Positions 16,357-24,869 of a stretch of 64,000 bases of DNA are shown piece after piece. The number at the start of each line of letters is the position of its first letter. Position 1 is the first letter of the stretch. Below the pieces are notes generated by a model. That model was not told the origin of the DNA and ran no database searches. It worked only from the letters and a program-made list of their open reading frames with translations. The stretch comes from DB1 sp049323655 (lineage in GTDB: Bacteria; Desulfobacterota; Desulfobulbia; Desulfobulbales; SURF-16), in assembly GCA_049323655.1 (NCBI GenBank), contig JBMONO010000018.1, forward strand, positions 31,111-95,110, given 5' to 3'. The translations under genes and the position numbers were made by a program.

Positions 16357-19300
16357 ATGAGCATTCGGACAAAATTGATCGCACTCTATCTTGCCCTGTC
16401 GATGCCGTTTCTTGTCATTGGCCATCTGATTTTCTATGTCAGTGAGCGCAATGCGCTCAAAAAGAGCATCCTCAGTCAACTGGAGTCCGTTGCTTCTCTC
16501 CAGCAGCAGCGGATCCAGGGGATAAATCGACAGAATGCGGAAAGGTTGAATCTCGTCACCAGCCGCACCCAGCTGCGGATCAGTCTTTCCCGCTTTCTGG
16601 CCACCGGCGACCAAGAGCAGCATGCCAGAATCGTCGCTATTCTCCGTGATGCCAGGGCATCGATCCCGGATTTCAAGAACATCGCCATTTTTTCTGCAGC
16701 CGGTGAAATGGTCGCGGCAACCGATTCGGAATCGTACGTCAAAGATGGTGTGTGTCAGGGTTTTTTTGCCGTGGCCAGCCAAAGCAATCAGGTCGATCTT
16801 TTTTATCGCGATAAGGACGGGCAACTTTCCCTCTGTCTGGCCGGTCCACTCTTCCTTGACAAGACCTTTCTTGGCGTCCTGCTCATCGATGTGACGATGG
16901 ATGCCATGCTGGCGGCGGTCGGTGATTATACCGGTCTGGGACGCAGCGGTGAGATCGTACTGGCCAAAAAAAGTCCCACCGGCGAGATCATTTTTCTCCT
17001 GCCGACCAGGTTTCATCCGGATGCAGCTTTGCGGCCCGTCCCGGTCGGACATGACGAGGAGTTGCCCATTCAACGCACCCTGGCAAAAAAAGAGCATCTG
17101 GTGGTCGAATCCGTCGATTACCGTGGCGTGTCGGTGCTGGTTGCAAGTCGGTATCTGCCAGATCTTGATTGGGGGCTGGTTGTCAAGATCGACAAGGAGG
17201 AGGGATTCGCACCGCTTGCGGCCATGAATACCTTGCTGTTTGCCATCCTTTCCGCTCTCGCCTTTTTCATCCTACTGGCATCCTATCTCTTCGCTCGCAT
17301 TGTCACCAGACCGGTTATTCGTTTGACCGATGTGGCCCGCCAAATCGCTGCTGACAAGTTGACCGTGCGGGCTGAGGCGTCCGGTGCCGACGAGATCAGC
17401 GAACTTGCCGCAACATTCAACCGGATGGCGGACAAACTGATCGCCGCACGCCGCGTCCTGGAAGAAAAGATGAACGAATTGCGGGCGATTCTCGACAACG
17501 CGCCTGCGGTTATTTTTTTGAAGGATACTGAGGGCAGATATCTCCTTGTCAACCGTCGTTTCGAGCAGCTTTTCGGGGTGCGGGCTGTCGAATTCGTCGG
17601 CAAGACAGACGACGATCTCTTTCCGCCGGTCACGGCGGAAATCCTGCGGGCCAATGACCGGCAGGTGTTCGCCTCCCTCTCGTCCCGTCAGTTTGAAGAG
17701 CAGATCCCCCTGTCAGATGGTCCGCACACCTATCTGACCGTCAAATTCGCCCTGTGCGATCAGGGAGGGATTCCCTACGGCCTGTGCGGCATCTCCACCG
17801 ATATCAGCGAGATGATCCAGGCGCGCAGCGCCTTGCAGCAGAGCAAGGAGGAATGGGAAAAGACCTTTGACGCCATGACCGACATCATCACCATCCATGA
17901 TCAGGAGCGGCGGATTGTCCGCGCCAACAGGGCAGCCTGTGCCTTGTTCCAGGCCCGCGAGGACGAGCTGCGCGGTCGATACTGTTACGAGCTGTTCAGC
18001 CCTGCCGGCGCCCCTTGCACCGACTGCCCCGGCCTGATGACGCTCAAGGAGGGAAAAACCCACAGCGGCAATATGGTTCACAACAAACTGGGCAGGATCT
18101 TTCATGTGACAAGCTCGCCGCTTGTCGGCGAGCAGGGCGGACTCGTCGGCATGGTTCACATCGCGAAAGACATCACCGAACACAAGAAGATGGAGGCCCA
18201 ACTCTTTCAGGCCCAGAAGATGGAGGCGATCGGCGTGCTGGCCGGCGGCATTGCCCATGACTTCAACAACATCCTCTCCGCCATCATCGGCTATGCCGAA
18301 CTGACGCAGCTCGAAGTGGAAGAAGGCAGCCGGGCCGCGAGCCATGTCGCCCAGGTGATCCAGGCCGCCCAGCGGGCTTCCGGACTGGTCAGGCAGATTC
18401 TGACCTTCAGCCGCAAGGGCGCCCCGCGCCGGGAGAGATTGCAACCTTCTCTCATCGTCAAGGAGGCGCTGAAGCTGCTGCGGGCCTCCCTGCCCACTAC
18501 CCTGGAGATCAAGGAGGACATTGATCGCGGCAGCGGATTCATTTTTGCCGATCCGGTCCAGCTCCATCAGATCATCGTCAATCTCTGCACCAATGCCCTC
18601 CATGCCATGGAAGAAGAGACCGGAGTGGTCACGGTCGGACTGGCACGGCGGGAACTGGGGGCCGATGAGCTGGCCGGCCATCCCGGCGTCGCCCCCGGCC
18701 CCTTTGTCGAGCTGGTTGTCAGCGATAGCGGCTGCGGCATGGACCCCCGGATCCTGCCGCGCATCTTTGATCCGTACTTCACCACCAAACCGGTCGGCAA
18801 AGGTACCGGGCTCGGTCTGGCGGTGGTACATGGTGCGGTGGAGAATTGCGGCGGCATGATCATGGTGGAAAGCGAGCCGGGCAAAGGATCGTCCTTCCAC
18901 GTCTTTTTCCCGGCCGTGGCGGAAGAGGCGAGGGAGAGCGAAGGCGAGGGGGAAAAAGAGTTTCTGCCCGCCGGCACGGAGCGCATTCTCGTTGTTGATG
19001 ATGAAAGCACTCTTGTCGCTCTTTATGAGGCGATGCTTTCCCGTCTCGGTTACCTCGTCACCGCCGTCTCCGGCAGTGACGAGGCCCTGGCCGCGTTTCT
19101 GGCCGATCCCGATGGTTTCGATTTGCTCATCACCGATCAGACCATGCCCGGCATGTCAGGCGCGCGGCTGACCAGGGAGGTGCTCTCCCGACGGCCCGAT
19201 TTGCCGATTATTCTCTGCACCGGCTACAGCTCGACCCTCTCCGAGGACACGGCGCGGCAGATCGGCATTGCCTGCTATCTGCAGAAGCCGGTGGACGGCA

Positions 19301-19359
19301 ATAAACTGGCCCGGGAGGTACGGCGGGTTCTTGACGAGAGCGGCGGCCAACCGGCCTGA
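16357..19359 (+). CDS. Hybrid sensor histidine kinase (Cache-HAMP-PAS-PAS-HisKA-HATPase-receiver)
   Basis: The 1000 residues begin with a membrane helix (about 8-30), then a long periplasmic double-Cache-type sensor (to about 290), a second helix (about 295-315), HAMP, PAS 1 (about 375-490) and PAS 2 (about 500-610, with a Cys pair CTDC). HisKA follows with H634 (GGIAHDFNN), then HATPase_c and a C-terminal receiver with D927 (LLITDQTM). The start at 16357 is placed by alignment with the truncated copy; a TTG at 16315 would add 14 residues. It is divergent from the PhnD-like gene. The ligand is unknown. Confidence 0.9.
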   Translation: MSIRTKLIALYLALSMPFLVIGHLIFYVSERNALKKSILSQLESVASLQQQRIQGINRQNAERLNLVTSRTQLRISLSRFLATGDQEQHARIVAILRDARASIPDFKNIAIFSAAGEMVAATDSESYVKDGVCQGFFAVASQSNQVDLFYRDKDGQLSLCLAGPLFLDKTFLGVLLIDVTMDAMLAAVGDYTGLGRSGEIVLAKKSPTGEIIFLLPTRFHPDAALRPVPVGHDEELPIQRTLAKKEHLVVESVDYRGVSVLVASRYLPDLDWGLVVKIDKEEGFAPLAAMNTLLFAILSALAFFILLASYLFARIVTRPVIRLTDVARQIAADKLTVRAEASGADEISELAATFNRMADKLIAARRVLEEKMNELRAILDNAPAVIFLKDTEGRYLLVNRRFEQLFGVRAVEFVGKTDDDLFPPVTAEILRANDRQVFASLSSRQFEEQIPLSDGPHTYLTVKFALCDQGGIPYGLCGISTDISEMIQARSALQQSKEEWEKTFDAMTDIITIHDQERRIVRANRAACALFQAREDELRGRYCYELFSPAGAPCTDCPGLMTLKEGKTHSGNMVHNKLGRIFHVTSSPLVGEQGGLVGMVHIAKDITEHKKMEAQLFQAQKMEAIGVLAGGIAHDFNNILSAIIGYAELTQLEVEEGSRAASHVAQVIQAAQRASGLVRQILTFSRKGAPRRERLQPSLIVKEALKLLRASLPTTLEIKEDIDRGSGFIFADPVQLHQIIVNLCTNALHAMEEETGVVTVGLARRELGADELAGHPGVAPGPFVELVVSDSGCGMDPRILPRIFDPYFTTKPVGKGTGLGLAVVHGAVENCGGMIMVESEPGKGSSFHVFFPAVAEEARESEGEGEKEFLPAGTERILVVDDESTLVALYEAMLSRLGYLVTAVSGSDEALAAFLADPDGFDLLITDQTMPGMSGARLTREVLSRRPDLPIILCTGYSSTLSEDTARQIGIACYLQKPVDGNKLAREVRRVLDESGGQPA

Positions 19360-19442
19360 TGTTTCTCTGAATGGGTTGTCCTGGCCATGCCGGGCAAAAT
19401 CGACTATGATCGGTAAAACGTCTGTTCGCGGAGGACAAACCC

Positions 19443-19655
19443 ATGTCGATCAAACTCATAGCCCTTGATCTGTATCGGGCGCAACAGCAGGTGGAGGATC
19501 TGACCGCCCGATGCGCCAAGGCGACGCCCGCCGAGCGGGAGGCGCTGGAACAGGAACTGCGCCAGGCCGAGGAGGAGCTGCGCCAGCTGCGCCGCATCCT
19601 CGACGGCGCCAAAAAACCGCTGCCCTTCCGCCGGTCTCTGCGGGAGCGGCACTGA
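19443..19655 (+). CDS. Small coiled-coil protein, unknown function
   Basis: This 70-residue protein is preceded by a GGAGG site. Residues 12-55 form an almost unbroken charged helix rich in Glu, Ala, Arg and Gln with Leu spacing typical of a coiled coil. The tail is basic and proline-containing (KKPLPFRR). No signal peptide is visible. It precedes the EI24-type membrane protein by 22 bases on the same strand, so the two are probably co-transcribed. The family is not recognised. Confidence 0.65.
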   Translation: MSIKLIALDLYRAQQQVEDLTARCAKATPAEREALEQELRQAEEELRQLRRILDGAKKPLPFRRSLRERH

Positions 19656-19677
19656 GCCCTGCTGTCGGAGTGGGTCG

Positions 19678-20343
19678 ATGTTTCCCTTGGCCCGGACCGT
19701 CACTTCCCTGCGCAGCGCCCGACTCGGCGGGTTGATCATTATTTGCGCCGGCCTTGCCGTCCTGTTTGCCGGCGCCGGGGTGGCGGGCGTCACCTGGCTT
19801 GCCGCCCGGGTCGTCGAGCTGGAAACCGGCTGGCTCGATACCCTGGTCAACTGGCTGGTCGCCGGTCTGAGCGGTCTTGCCGGCTGGTTCATGCTGCCGC
19901 CGCTGGTCATGCTGATCGCCGGCATCTTTCAGGAGACGATCATTGACCGGGTGGAACGGGTCGCCTATCCGGATCGGGTGCGCCAGGAGGCCCCGGGCTT
20001 TTGGAGTGATCTGCGCCATGACCTTGTCTTTGTCCTCTCTGCCCTGTTTCTCAACATCCTGGTCTTGCCCCTTTATTTTTTCGGCATCGGTTTTTTCGTC
20101 TCCATTGCCTTGAACAGTTATCTGCTCGGTCGGGAATTTTTCGAGGGGGTGGCCGGCTACCATCTCGGCAAACCGGCGGCGCACCGTCTGGCCCTTGCCC
20201 ACAAGAGGGAGGTCTACGGGAACGGCTTCTGGATCACCGTGATGAGCCTGGTGCCGGTCGTCAATCTGTTCATGCCGATTGTCGCCACCGTCTGGATGGT
20301 CCACGTCTATCACGGTCTGCGCGACCGGGAGCGGATCGGATGA
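19678..20343 (+). CDS. EI24/CysZ-like integral membrane protein
   Basis: This 221-residue protein has four to six hydrophobic segments and the EI24 domain arrangement: an N-terminal helix pair, a central FQETIIDRVERVAYP-like loop, then further helices containing SYLLGREFFEGVAGYH. Bacterial relatives include the sulfate permease CysZ and many uncharacterised proteins. A role in sulfate or sulfite uptake would fit the likely metabolism of the host, but that is inference; no cys genes are adjacent. It is convergent with the gene ending at 20367. Confidence 0.8.
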   Translation: MFPLARTVTSLRSARLGGLIIICAGLAVLFAGAGVAGVTWLAARVVELETGWLDTLVNWLVAGLSGLAGWFMLPPLVMLIAGIFQETIIDRVERVAYPDRVRQEAPGFWSDLRHDLVFVLSALFLNILVLPLYFFGIGFFVSIALNSYLLGREFFEGVAGYHLGKPAAHRLALAHKREVYGNGFWITVMSLVPVVNLFMPIVATVWMVHVYHGLRDRERIG

Positions 20344-20366
20344 GGGAAACGGCCAGTCCTCCTCTG

Positions 20367-21458
20367 TCACTTCTCCGGCAGGTCGAGCCCCAGGGGAAGC
20401 AGGATCTCGCTGTGGAGCAGCTTTTCCGTTTCCGTCAAAGGGACCTGGTCGATCCGGGCGACGATGGTCCGCGTTCGCTCTGCCAGGTGCTGCAGGCGAT
20501 TTCTGCATGCCCGTCGCGCCTTCTCGATGACCTGCCAGTCCCGCTTAACGAGAAATCGAGCAAAGGCGGGGGTGATTTCCGGAAAAAGAAGCTTGCGGAC
20601 GCCGTCGAGAAAGCCGACGTAAAAGGCCAGTGACGCCTCGCGTTTTTCGGTGATGATGAACGGGATCATCCCATCGGGGTGGGTGTCGGCCAGGATGTCC
20701 TTGAGCGTTCGGCCGACAAACTCGATGGCCGAGTGGGGAAAACGGCTGATGACGGTTTTCAGGGTGGCGCTGTCCAGGGTCGATTCGCGCAGCTCGCCGA
20801 TCTCATGGCGGATGAAGATGGGGATCTCGGCGTCAACGATGCGTTCCAGGCCTGCTGCGATGCGCTCCGGCACGGGATCGCCGTTATCGGCAACTCCATA
20901 CTGTTGGAGGGCGTGCATGATCGGCGACCGGCAGGAGGCGCGCAGGTCCATGATGTGATCCCAGAAAAAATAGCGGAGCGGGGCGCGGCGGATGATGATC
21001 TGTTCTCCCTGCAACATGGCAAAGGGGCGGGCCAGCTCGGTCGCCCATTCGCGGCCGAGGAGCAGGACTGGACAGCCATCCACCGACTTCTGCTGCAGCC
21101 TTTCCGCCAGAAAAAAAATCGCCTTCATGGAGCGGCCATAGCCCGCGCCATAGATCAGGCCGCTGTCCGCCAGCACGGTGTTGATTGTTTCGATGTCCCA
21201 GTGGTCGGCGCGTGTCTCTCCTGCGGTCAGGAAGGCATAGTCCTCTTCGATAATGGTTTTCCAGTAGTTTTCCCGGGTTTCGATCCAGTCGAGCAGTTCC
21301 CCTGGTTCCGGCTCCTGCCAGGGTTCGATCCCTTTTTCCCATTTGTAGCGATTACGCAGTTTGAGCACCAGGGTGCAGATGGAATAGATGCCGTTGTCCC
21401 GGGCGTCGGAGATATCGCAGTTGCGCTGGACAGTCTCGATCAGGCTGCGGTCGACCAT
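20367..21458 (-). CDS. Conserved hypothetical protein (Sfum_1244-like, tentative)
   Basis: This 363-residue soluble protein has no signal peptide or membrane segment. It opens with a helical region containing CDISDARDNGIYSICT, has a central GAGYGRSMKAIFFLAERLQ segment, and ends in a basic helix rich in Arg and Leu. It resembles by memory a family named after a Syntrophobacter protein (Sfum_1244) found in anaerobic Desulfobacterota, whose function is unknown. The assignment to that family needs a profile search; the gene itself is well supported by length and composition. Confidence 0.7.
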   Translation of the reverse strand: MVDRSLIETVQRNCDISDARDNGIYSICTLVLKLRNRYKWEKGIEPWQEPEPGELLDWIETRENYWKTIIEEDYAFLTAGETRADHWDIETINTVLADSGLIYGAGYGRSMKAIFFLAERLQQKSVDGCPVLLLGREWATELARPFAMLQGEQIIIRRAPLRYFFWDHIMDLRASCRSPIMHALQQYGVADNGDPVPERIAAGLERIVDAEIPIFIRHEIGELRESTLDSATLKTVISRFPHSAIEFVGRTLKDILADTHPDGMIPFIITEKREASLAFYVGFLDGVRKLLFPEITPAFARFLVKRDWQVIEKARRACRNRLQHLAERTRTIVARIDQVPLTETEKLLHSEILLPLGLDLPEK

Positions 21459-21542
21459 GGGCGTCTCCCTGGCAGGGCCTCCTGTGCCGGCGTACCGTCA
21501 ACTGGTTCGGAGCCGGGGAGGTTTTTTTCACGTTACCACATT

Positions 21543-21678
21543 TGATGGTCTTGTAAAAAGTGAAAATTAACCACAGAGACCGCAGAGCTCACAGAGGTAA
21601 CTAATTGTAATAAAAGATTTTTTCTCTGAATCCTCTGTGCGCTCTGTGCTGAAAAAAAGACTTTTTGCGGGTTTGTCA
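21543..21678 (+). repeat. Repeat A, copy 2 (CACAGAG palindromic element)
   Basis: A forward copy of about 136 bases running from GATGGTCTTGTAAAAAG to GCGGGTTTGTCA. It is nearly identical to copy 3, which lies 286 bases downstream in the same orientation (two substitutions and one indel in the body by eye). This suggests a recent local duplication or gene conversion. Confidence 0.9.
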
Positions 21679-21707
21679 CATTTGCAGGGAAGAGGGTAAA
21701 TTAATCG

Positions 21708-21748
21708 CGGGGCAAATGACCCATGCCGTAAGTGGGGTATTTGCCCCG
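21708..21748. other. Inverted repeat and G-run between two repeat A copies
   Basis: CGGGGCAAAT (21708-21717) and ATTTGCCCCG (21739-21748) form perfect 10-base arms around a 21-base loop. A run of eleven G follows at 21794-21804. There is no coding sequence here. The palindrome may be another small intergenic element or an RNA hairpin; nothing else is recognisable between 21679 and 21828. Confidence 0.5.
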
Positions 21749-21828
21749 ATAGAGGTGGTGGTGTCGGCACGAAGGGGGATGGCAAGGGGGCGCGGGGGGG
21801 GGGGAAGAAATTTTTGCCCGCCAGGAAT

Positions 21829-21962
21829 CATGGTCGCGTAAAAAGTGAAAATTAACCACAGAGACCGCAGAGCTCACAGAGGTAACTAATTGTAATAAAA
21901 GATTTTTTCTCTGAATCCTCTGTGCGCTCTGTGGTGAAAAAAGACTTTTTACGGGTTTGTCA
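21829..21962 (+). repeat. Repeat A, copy 3 (CACAGAG palindromic element)
   Basis: A forward copy starting CATGGTCGCGTAAAAAG and ending TTTTTACGGGTTTGTCA. The arms pair as CGTAAAAAGT with ACTTTTTACG, and within them CCACAGAG pairs with CTCTGTGG. It is the near-twin of copy 2. Confidence 0.9.
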
Positions 21963-22120
21963 GGAACGGAAAGATTGACAAAAATCTTTCAGGACGCGTG
22001 AGAAAGAAAATCTGTGCAGGAGCCGGGGTGGTCTGTGGTGTCATGATCGAGGCCGCCTTGGTCGATAGGACTATTTGCATACATTGTGGCACGGTGTGTG
22101 CTTTGCAAGGAGCCAAAGGC

Positions 22121-22212
22121 GACGGTCGCGGCGACCGTCATGGCGTCCGCTCCGGAAACCGCCATTTCCGGAGCGGGTTGCACACGAATGAGGCGGCAGG
22201 CCGGTGGCCGCC
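22121..22212 (+). promoter_or_regulatory. Three consecutive stable hairpins in the leader of the MerR-like operon
   Basis: Hairpin 1 pairs GACGGTC with GACCGTC (22121-22139). Hairpin 2 has perfect 12-base arms CCGCTCCGGAAA and TTTCCGGAGCGG around a 6-base loop (22147-22176). Hairpin 3 pairs GGCGGC with GCCGCC (22192-22212) and ends just before the GGGAGGAG ribosome-binding site of the 37-codon frame. No T-run follows, so a terminator is unlikely. This looks like a structured 5' leader that could control translation; no known riboswitch class is recognised. Confidence 0.5.
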
Positions 22213-22226
22213 GTCGGGAGGAGACG

Positions 22227-22340
22227 ATGGAAGGGGTACTGTTTCTCGTTTTCTGGCTTGGCTGTGCAGTGGCGCATACCTTTTATGACCTCAAAATCAG
22301 ACCTGTTCTGCGTGCAGTGCGAAACGAAAGCGATTTGTAA
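22227..22340 (+). CDS. Possible 37-residue membrane peptide
   Basis: An ATG preceded by GGGAGGAG at the ideal distance opens a 37-codon frame. The first 18 residues are hydrophobic (LFLVFWLGCAVAHTF), followed by a charged tail, so it could be a single-span membrane peptide or a leader peptide. It ends 21 bases before the MerR-like gene. Good initiation signals and position after the hairpin leader favour translation; no family is recognised. Confidence 0.45.
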   Translation: MEGVLFLVFWLGCAVAHTFYDLKIRPVLRAVRNESDL

Positions 22341-22361
22341 CATCAGGTCGGGGAGACGGGG

Positions 22362-22775
22362 ATGAAAGACATCATGAACAAGCTGGTGCCGCTGCGGGCC
22401 GATATCGCTGTCTATCATTCGGGGGTTGCCGCGCGCATGAGCGGGATCGGGCCACGGACCCTGGACCGCCTGTTGGCGGCGGGTCTGGTCGGTGCCGGCG
22501 ATGGCGGGGAACGCCCCCTTTTTTCCGCCAATGACATCCGCTGGCTCGGCTGCCTGCGTTCCATGATGGCAGGGCAAAGGTTTACGATTGCCGGCATCAA
22601 AAAAATGCTGGAGCTGATGCCCTGCTGGGAGGCGGCCGACTGTCCGGCCGATGTGCACTGTCGATGTTCGGCCCGGAGCGACCGGCGCGAGGCGACCATG
22701 CCGCGGCTTGGTCAGCAAGGCAACGGCGGGAACGAGGCGCAAGCAGCGGCGGGCTCTTTGCGTTGCTCGAAATAA
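22362..22775 (+). CDS. MerR-like transcriptional regulator
   Basis: This 137-residue protein has a MerR-type winged-helix N-terminus: a helix-turn-helix (VAARMSGIGPRTLDRLLAAGL), a wing region with a PLFSANDIRWL segment, and the following helix ending at GQRFTIAGIKKMLEL. It then has a short Cys-containing region (CWEAADCPADVHCRC) instead of a long dimerisation helix, which suggests metal or redox sensing (inference). The C-terminal 40 residues are low-complexity. It starts after a GGGGAGACGGGG site. It is convergent, six bases apart, with the methyltransferase gene; its targets are unknown. Confidence 0.7.
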   Translation: MKDIMNKLVPLRADIAVYHSGVAARMSGIGPRTLDRLLAAGLVGAGDGGERPLFSANDIRWLGCLRSMMAGQRFTIAGIKKMLELMPCWEAADCPADVHCRCSARSDRREATMPRLGQQGNGGNEAQAAAGSLRCSK

Positions 22776-22781
22776 CCGTCC

Positions 22782-23774
22782 TCAGGTCAGGCCACAGATG
22801 ATGCCCGACTGGTTGGGGCCCTGGAAGGGGTGGCGGCTGATGTTGCGCACCCCGGCCTCACTCAGCATGGCGCGCAGTTCCGCGTCGGAATACGAGCGGC
22901 CCTCCTCATTGTTGACCAGCATGTTGAGGGAGAAGAGGGCTGCGAACTCCGGTCCGTCCTTGCTGTCATCGAGAATGAATTCGTGGATCATGATCAGGCC
23001 GCCCGGCTTCATGGCGGCAACGGTCTTGGCGATGATCCGCCGGCATTCTTCCGGGCCGCTGCTGTGCAGAATATGGGAGAGCCAGGCGGCGTCGAAGGGG
23101 CCGCCGCTGATGGGGTCGCGGTGAAAATCACCACCATGGAAGGTGATGCGGTCGGCCAGATCGAAGCGTGCTACGGTCTGCTCGGCAAAGGGCCTGGTCG
23201 TCGGCCGGTCGAATATCACCGCAGTCAGGTCCGGATTGGTTAGGCAGAAGTGGATTGCGTAGGTGCCTGGTCCGCCGCCCAGGTCAAGGAGCCGGCGACA
23301 ACCGGAGAGGTCGATGAGCGGGGCGAGCTGCGGGGCGATGCCCATGGCCAGGTTGAACATGCCCATGAGAAAGCTCTCCCTCTCGATCTCTTCGCCGTGG
23401 GAACGCATATTCACCGGCCCGCCGCTGAGCACCGCTTCGTGCAGCTGGGCCCAGCCGTCGAGGATGTGATGGTGATGGAGGATGATGTGACCGATGTAGC
23501 CTGAAGAACCCCGGCAGAGGTGCTCGCTGGCGGCTAGGCTGTTCTCGTAGTATTCCCCATGTTTGCCGAGCAGGCCCATGGCGGTGAGGGCGTTGAGCAG
23601 ATACTCGCAGCCCCGTTCGTCCGCTCTGGTCGTCCGGGCGATGTCGGCCAGGTGGTGGTGTCCGTCGGCGATGGCGGTAAAGATCCCCAGTCGTACGCCG
23701 GCCTGCAGGGCGCAGCTGCGCCAGTAAGCGGTCGAGGTCCGCAGCAGTGCACCGACTGTCCAGTTGTTTTCCAT
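22782..23774 (-). CDS. SAM-dependent O-methyltransferase-like protein (family 2 type)
   Basis: The N-terminal winged-helix dimerisation domain of this 330-residue protein (residues 10-90, including LGIFTAIADG and LLNALTAMGLL) is typical of plant-type O-methyltransferases and their bacterial relatives. The Rossmann domain has motif I LLDLGGGPGTYAIHF near residue 183, an acidic end of the second strand (VIFDRP), and the post-IV region GGLIMIHEF near 280. It methylates an unknown small molecule or quinone-like compound. The start at 23774 follows an AAGGAGAG site. It is divergent from the EamA transporter gene by 128 bases. Confidence 0.85.
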   Translation of the reverse strand: MENNWTVGALLRTSTAYWRSCALQAGVRLGIFTAIADGHHHLADIARTTRADERGCEYLLNALTAMGLLGKHGEYYENSLAASEHLCRGSSGYIGHIILHHHHILDGWAQLHEAVLSGGPVNMRSHGEEIERESFLMGMFNLAMGIAPQLAPLIDLSGCRRLLDLGGGPGTYAIHFCLTNPDLTAVIFDRPTTRPFAEQTVARFDLADRITFHGGDFHRDPISGGPFDAAWLSHILHSSGPEECRRIIAKTVAAMKPGGLIMIHEFILDDSKDGPEFAALFSLNMLVNNEEGRSYSDAELRAMLSEAGVRNISRHPFQGPNQSGIICGLT

Positions 23775-23902
23775 GTCGTTTCTCTCCTTCACCGTTCTCT
23801 GTCGTTGCCCGGGCCGCCCAGCGGAGCGGCCGCGACGCGACAAACGCCTCTGGTGTAATCGGTCTGTTCGCGGTATAGTGCGTCTTTCGCCCATTATACC
23901 GG

Positions 23903-24865
23903 ATGCAGAAAACAATGCCAGAAAACCGACACGAAAAATCGGCAAAGCTTCCCCTGTGGCTGGTCCACGCTCTGATGTTTGTTGCCTCGGCCATCGTCTC
24001 CACCTCCTTTACGGTCGGGGCGGCGATCACCTCCGGCCTTGATCCGGCGGTGCTGACTCTGCTCCGCTACCTCGTCGCGGTCTGCTGTTTTGCCCCATTC
24101 CTCATTGTCCGCCATGGTTTTATCCGGCCGCCGTTTCGGCAAATGCTGGGCTACAGCCTGATCAGCGCCGCAACCGTCGGTTTTTTCTGGTGCATGTTCG
24201 CTTCGCTGCGTTACACCAGCGCGCTGAACACCAGCGTCATCTTTACCCTGGTGCCCGGCATCTCCGGGGTCTACAGCGCCCTGTTTCTCGGCGAACGGCT
24301 GGGCCGGCCCCGTTTGATCGCCCTTGTTCTCGGCATGCTGGGCGCGGTATGGGTGATCTTCCGCGGCGAGGTGGGGCGGCTGCTTGCCCTGGAGGTCAAT
24401 GGCGGTGATCTGCTTTTCCTCGCCGGCTGTTTTCTCATGGCCGCCTACACGCCTTTGGTCAAAAAGGTGCATCGCCGTGAATCCATGGTGGTCATGACCT
24501 TCTGGGTACTGGCCACCGGGGTTGGCTGGCTGCTGCTGCTCGCGGCCCCGCATCTGCCCGCAGTGGACTGGCGGGCGGTGGAGATGAAGGTGTGGGTCGG
24601 CATCGTCTATCTCGCCCTCTTTTCCACCATCGTCACCTTTTATCTCACCCATCTCGCCACCCTCTATCTCGGTCCGACCCGGGTGATGGCTTACAGCTAT
24701 TTTTACCCCGCCTTTGTCCTTGTCATCGACTGGGGCTTCGGCAATGGTTTCCCGCCCCCCCTTATTCTTCCCGGTGTCCTGGTGGTGACGCTTGCCACCA
24801 TCGTCCTGCAGCGCGGTGGCCTGCCGACCATGGCCCGCGAGGCTGCTGACAGGCAGGGGAGGTGA
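23903..24865 (+). CDS. EamA/DMT-family transporter
   Basis: This 320-residue integral membrane protein has ten hydrophobic segments in two EamA repeats. The first repeat ends in the typical TPLV... boundary near residue 180, after the conserved TSALNTSVIFTLVPG stretch. The second has TIVTFYLTHLATLYLGPTR and a final helix after GNGFPPPLI. Members export metabolites such as amino acids or purines, but the substrate cannot be predicted. An ATG twelve bases downstream is an equally possible start. The rlmN gene begins four bases after its stop, so the two are probably co-transcribed. Confidence 0.9.
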   Translation: MQKTMPENRHEKSAKLPLWLVHALMFVASAIVSTSFTVGAAITSGLDPAVLTLLRYLVAVCCFAPFLIVRHGFIRPPFRQMLGYSLISAATVGFFWCMFASLRYTSALNTSVIFTLVPGISGVYSALFLGERLGRPRLIALVLGMLGAVWVIFRGEVGRLLALEVNGGDLLFLAGCFLMAAYTPLVKKVHRRESMVVMTFWVLATGVGWLLLLAAPHLPAVDWRAVEMKVWVGIVYLALFSTIVTFYLTHLATLYLGPTRVMAYSYFYPAFVLVIDWGFGNGFPPPLILPGVLVVTLATIVLQRGGLPTMAREAADRQGR

Positions 24866-24869
24866 GGCG

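Noticed and set aside
21325..21345. tRNA-like T-arm sequence (GGGTTCGATCCC)
   Set aside because: It lies within the coding sequence of the 363-residue hypothetical gene and no cloverleaf can be built around it.
21543..21962. CRISPR-like direct repeats
   Set aside because: Only two long palindromic copies with one non-repeated spacer of 150 bases, plus scattered copies elsewhere in both orientations; there are no cas genes.
22087..22110. Possible sigma-54 promoter (TGGCAC followed by TTGCA)
   Set aside because: The two boxes are ten bases apart instead of the required five, so the -24/-12 geometry fails.
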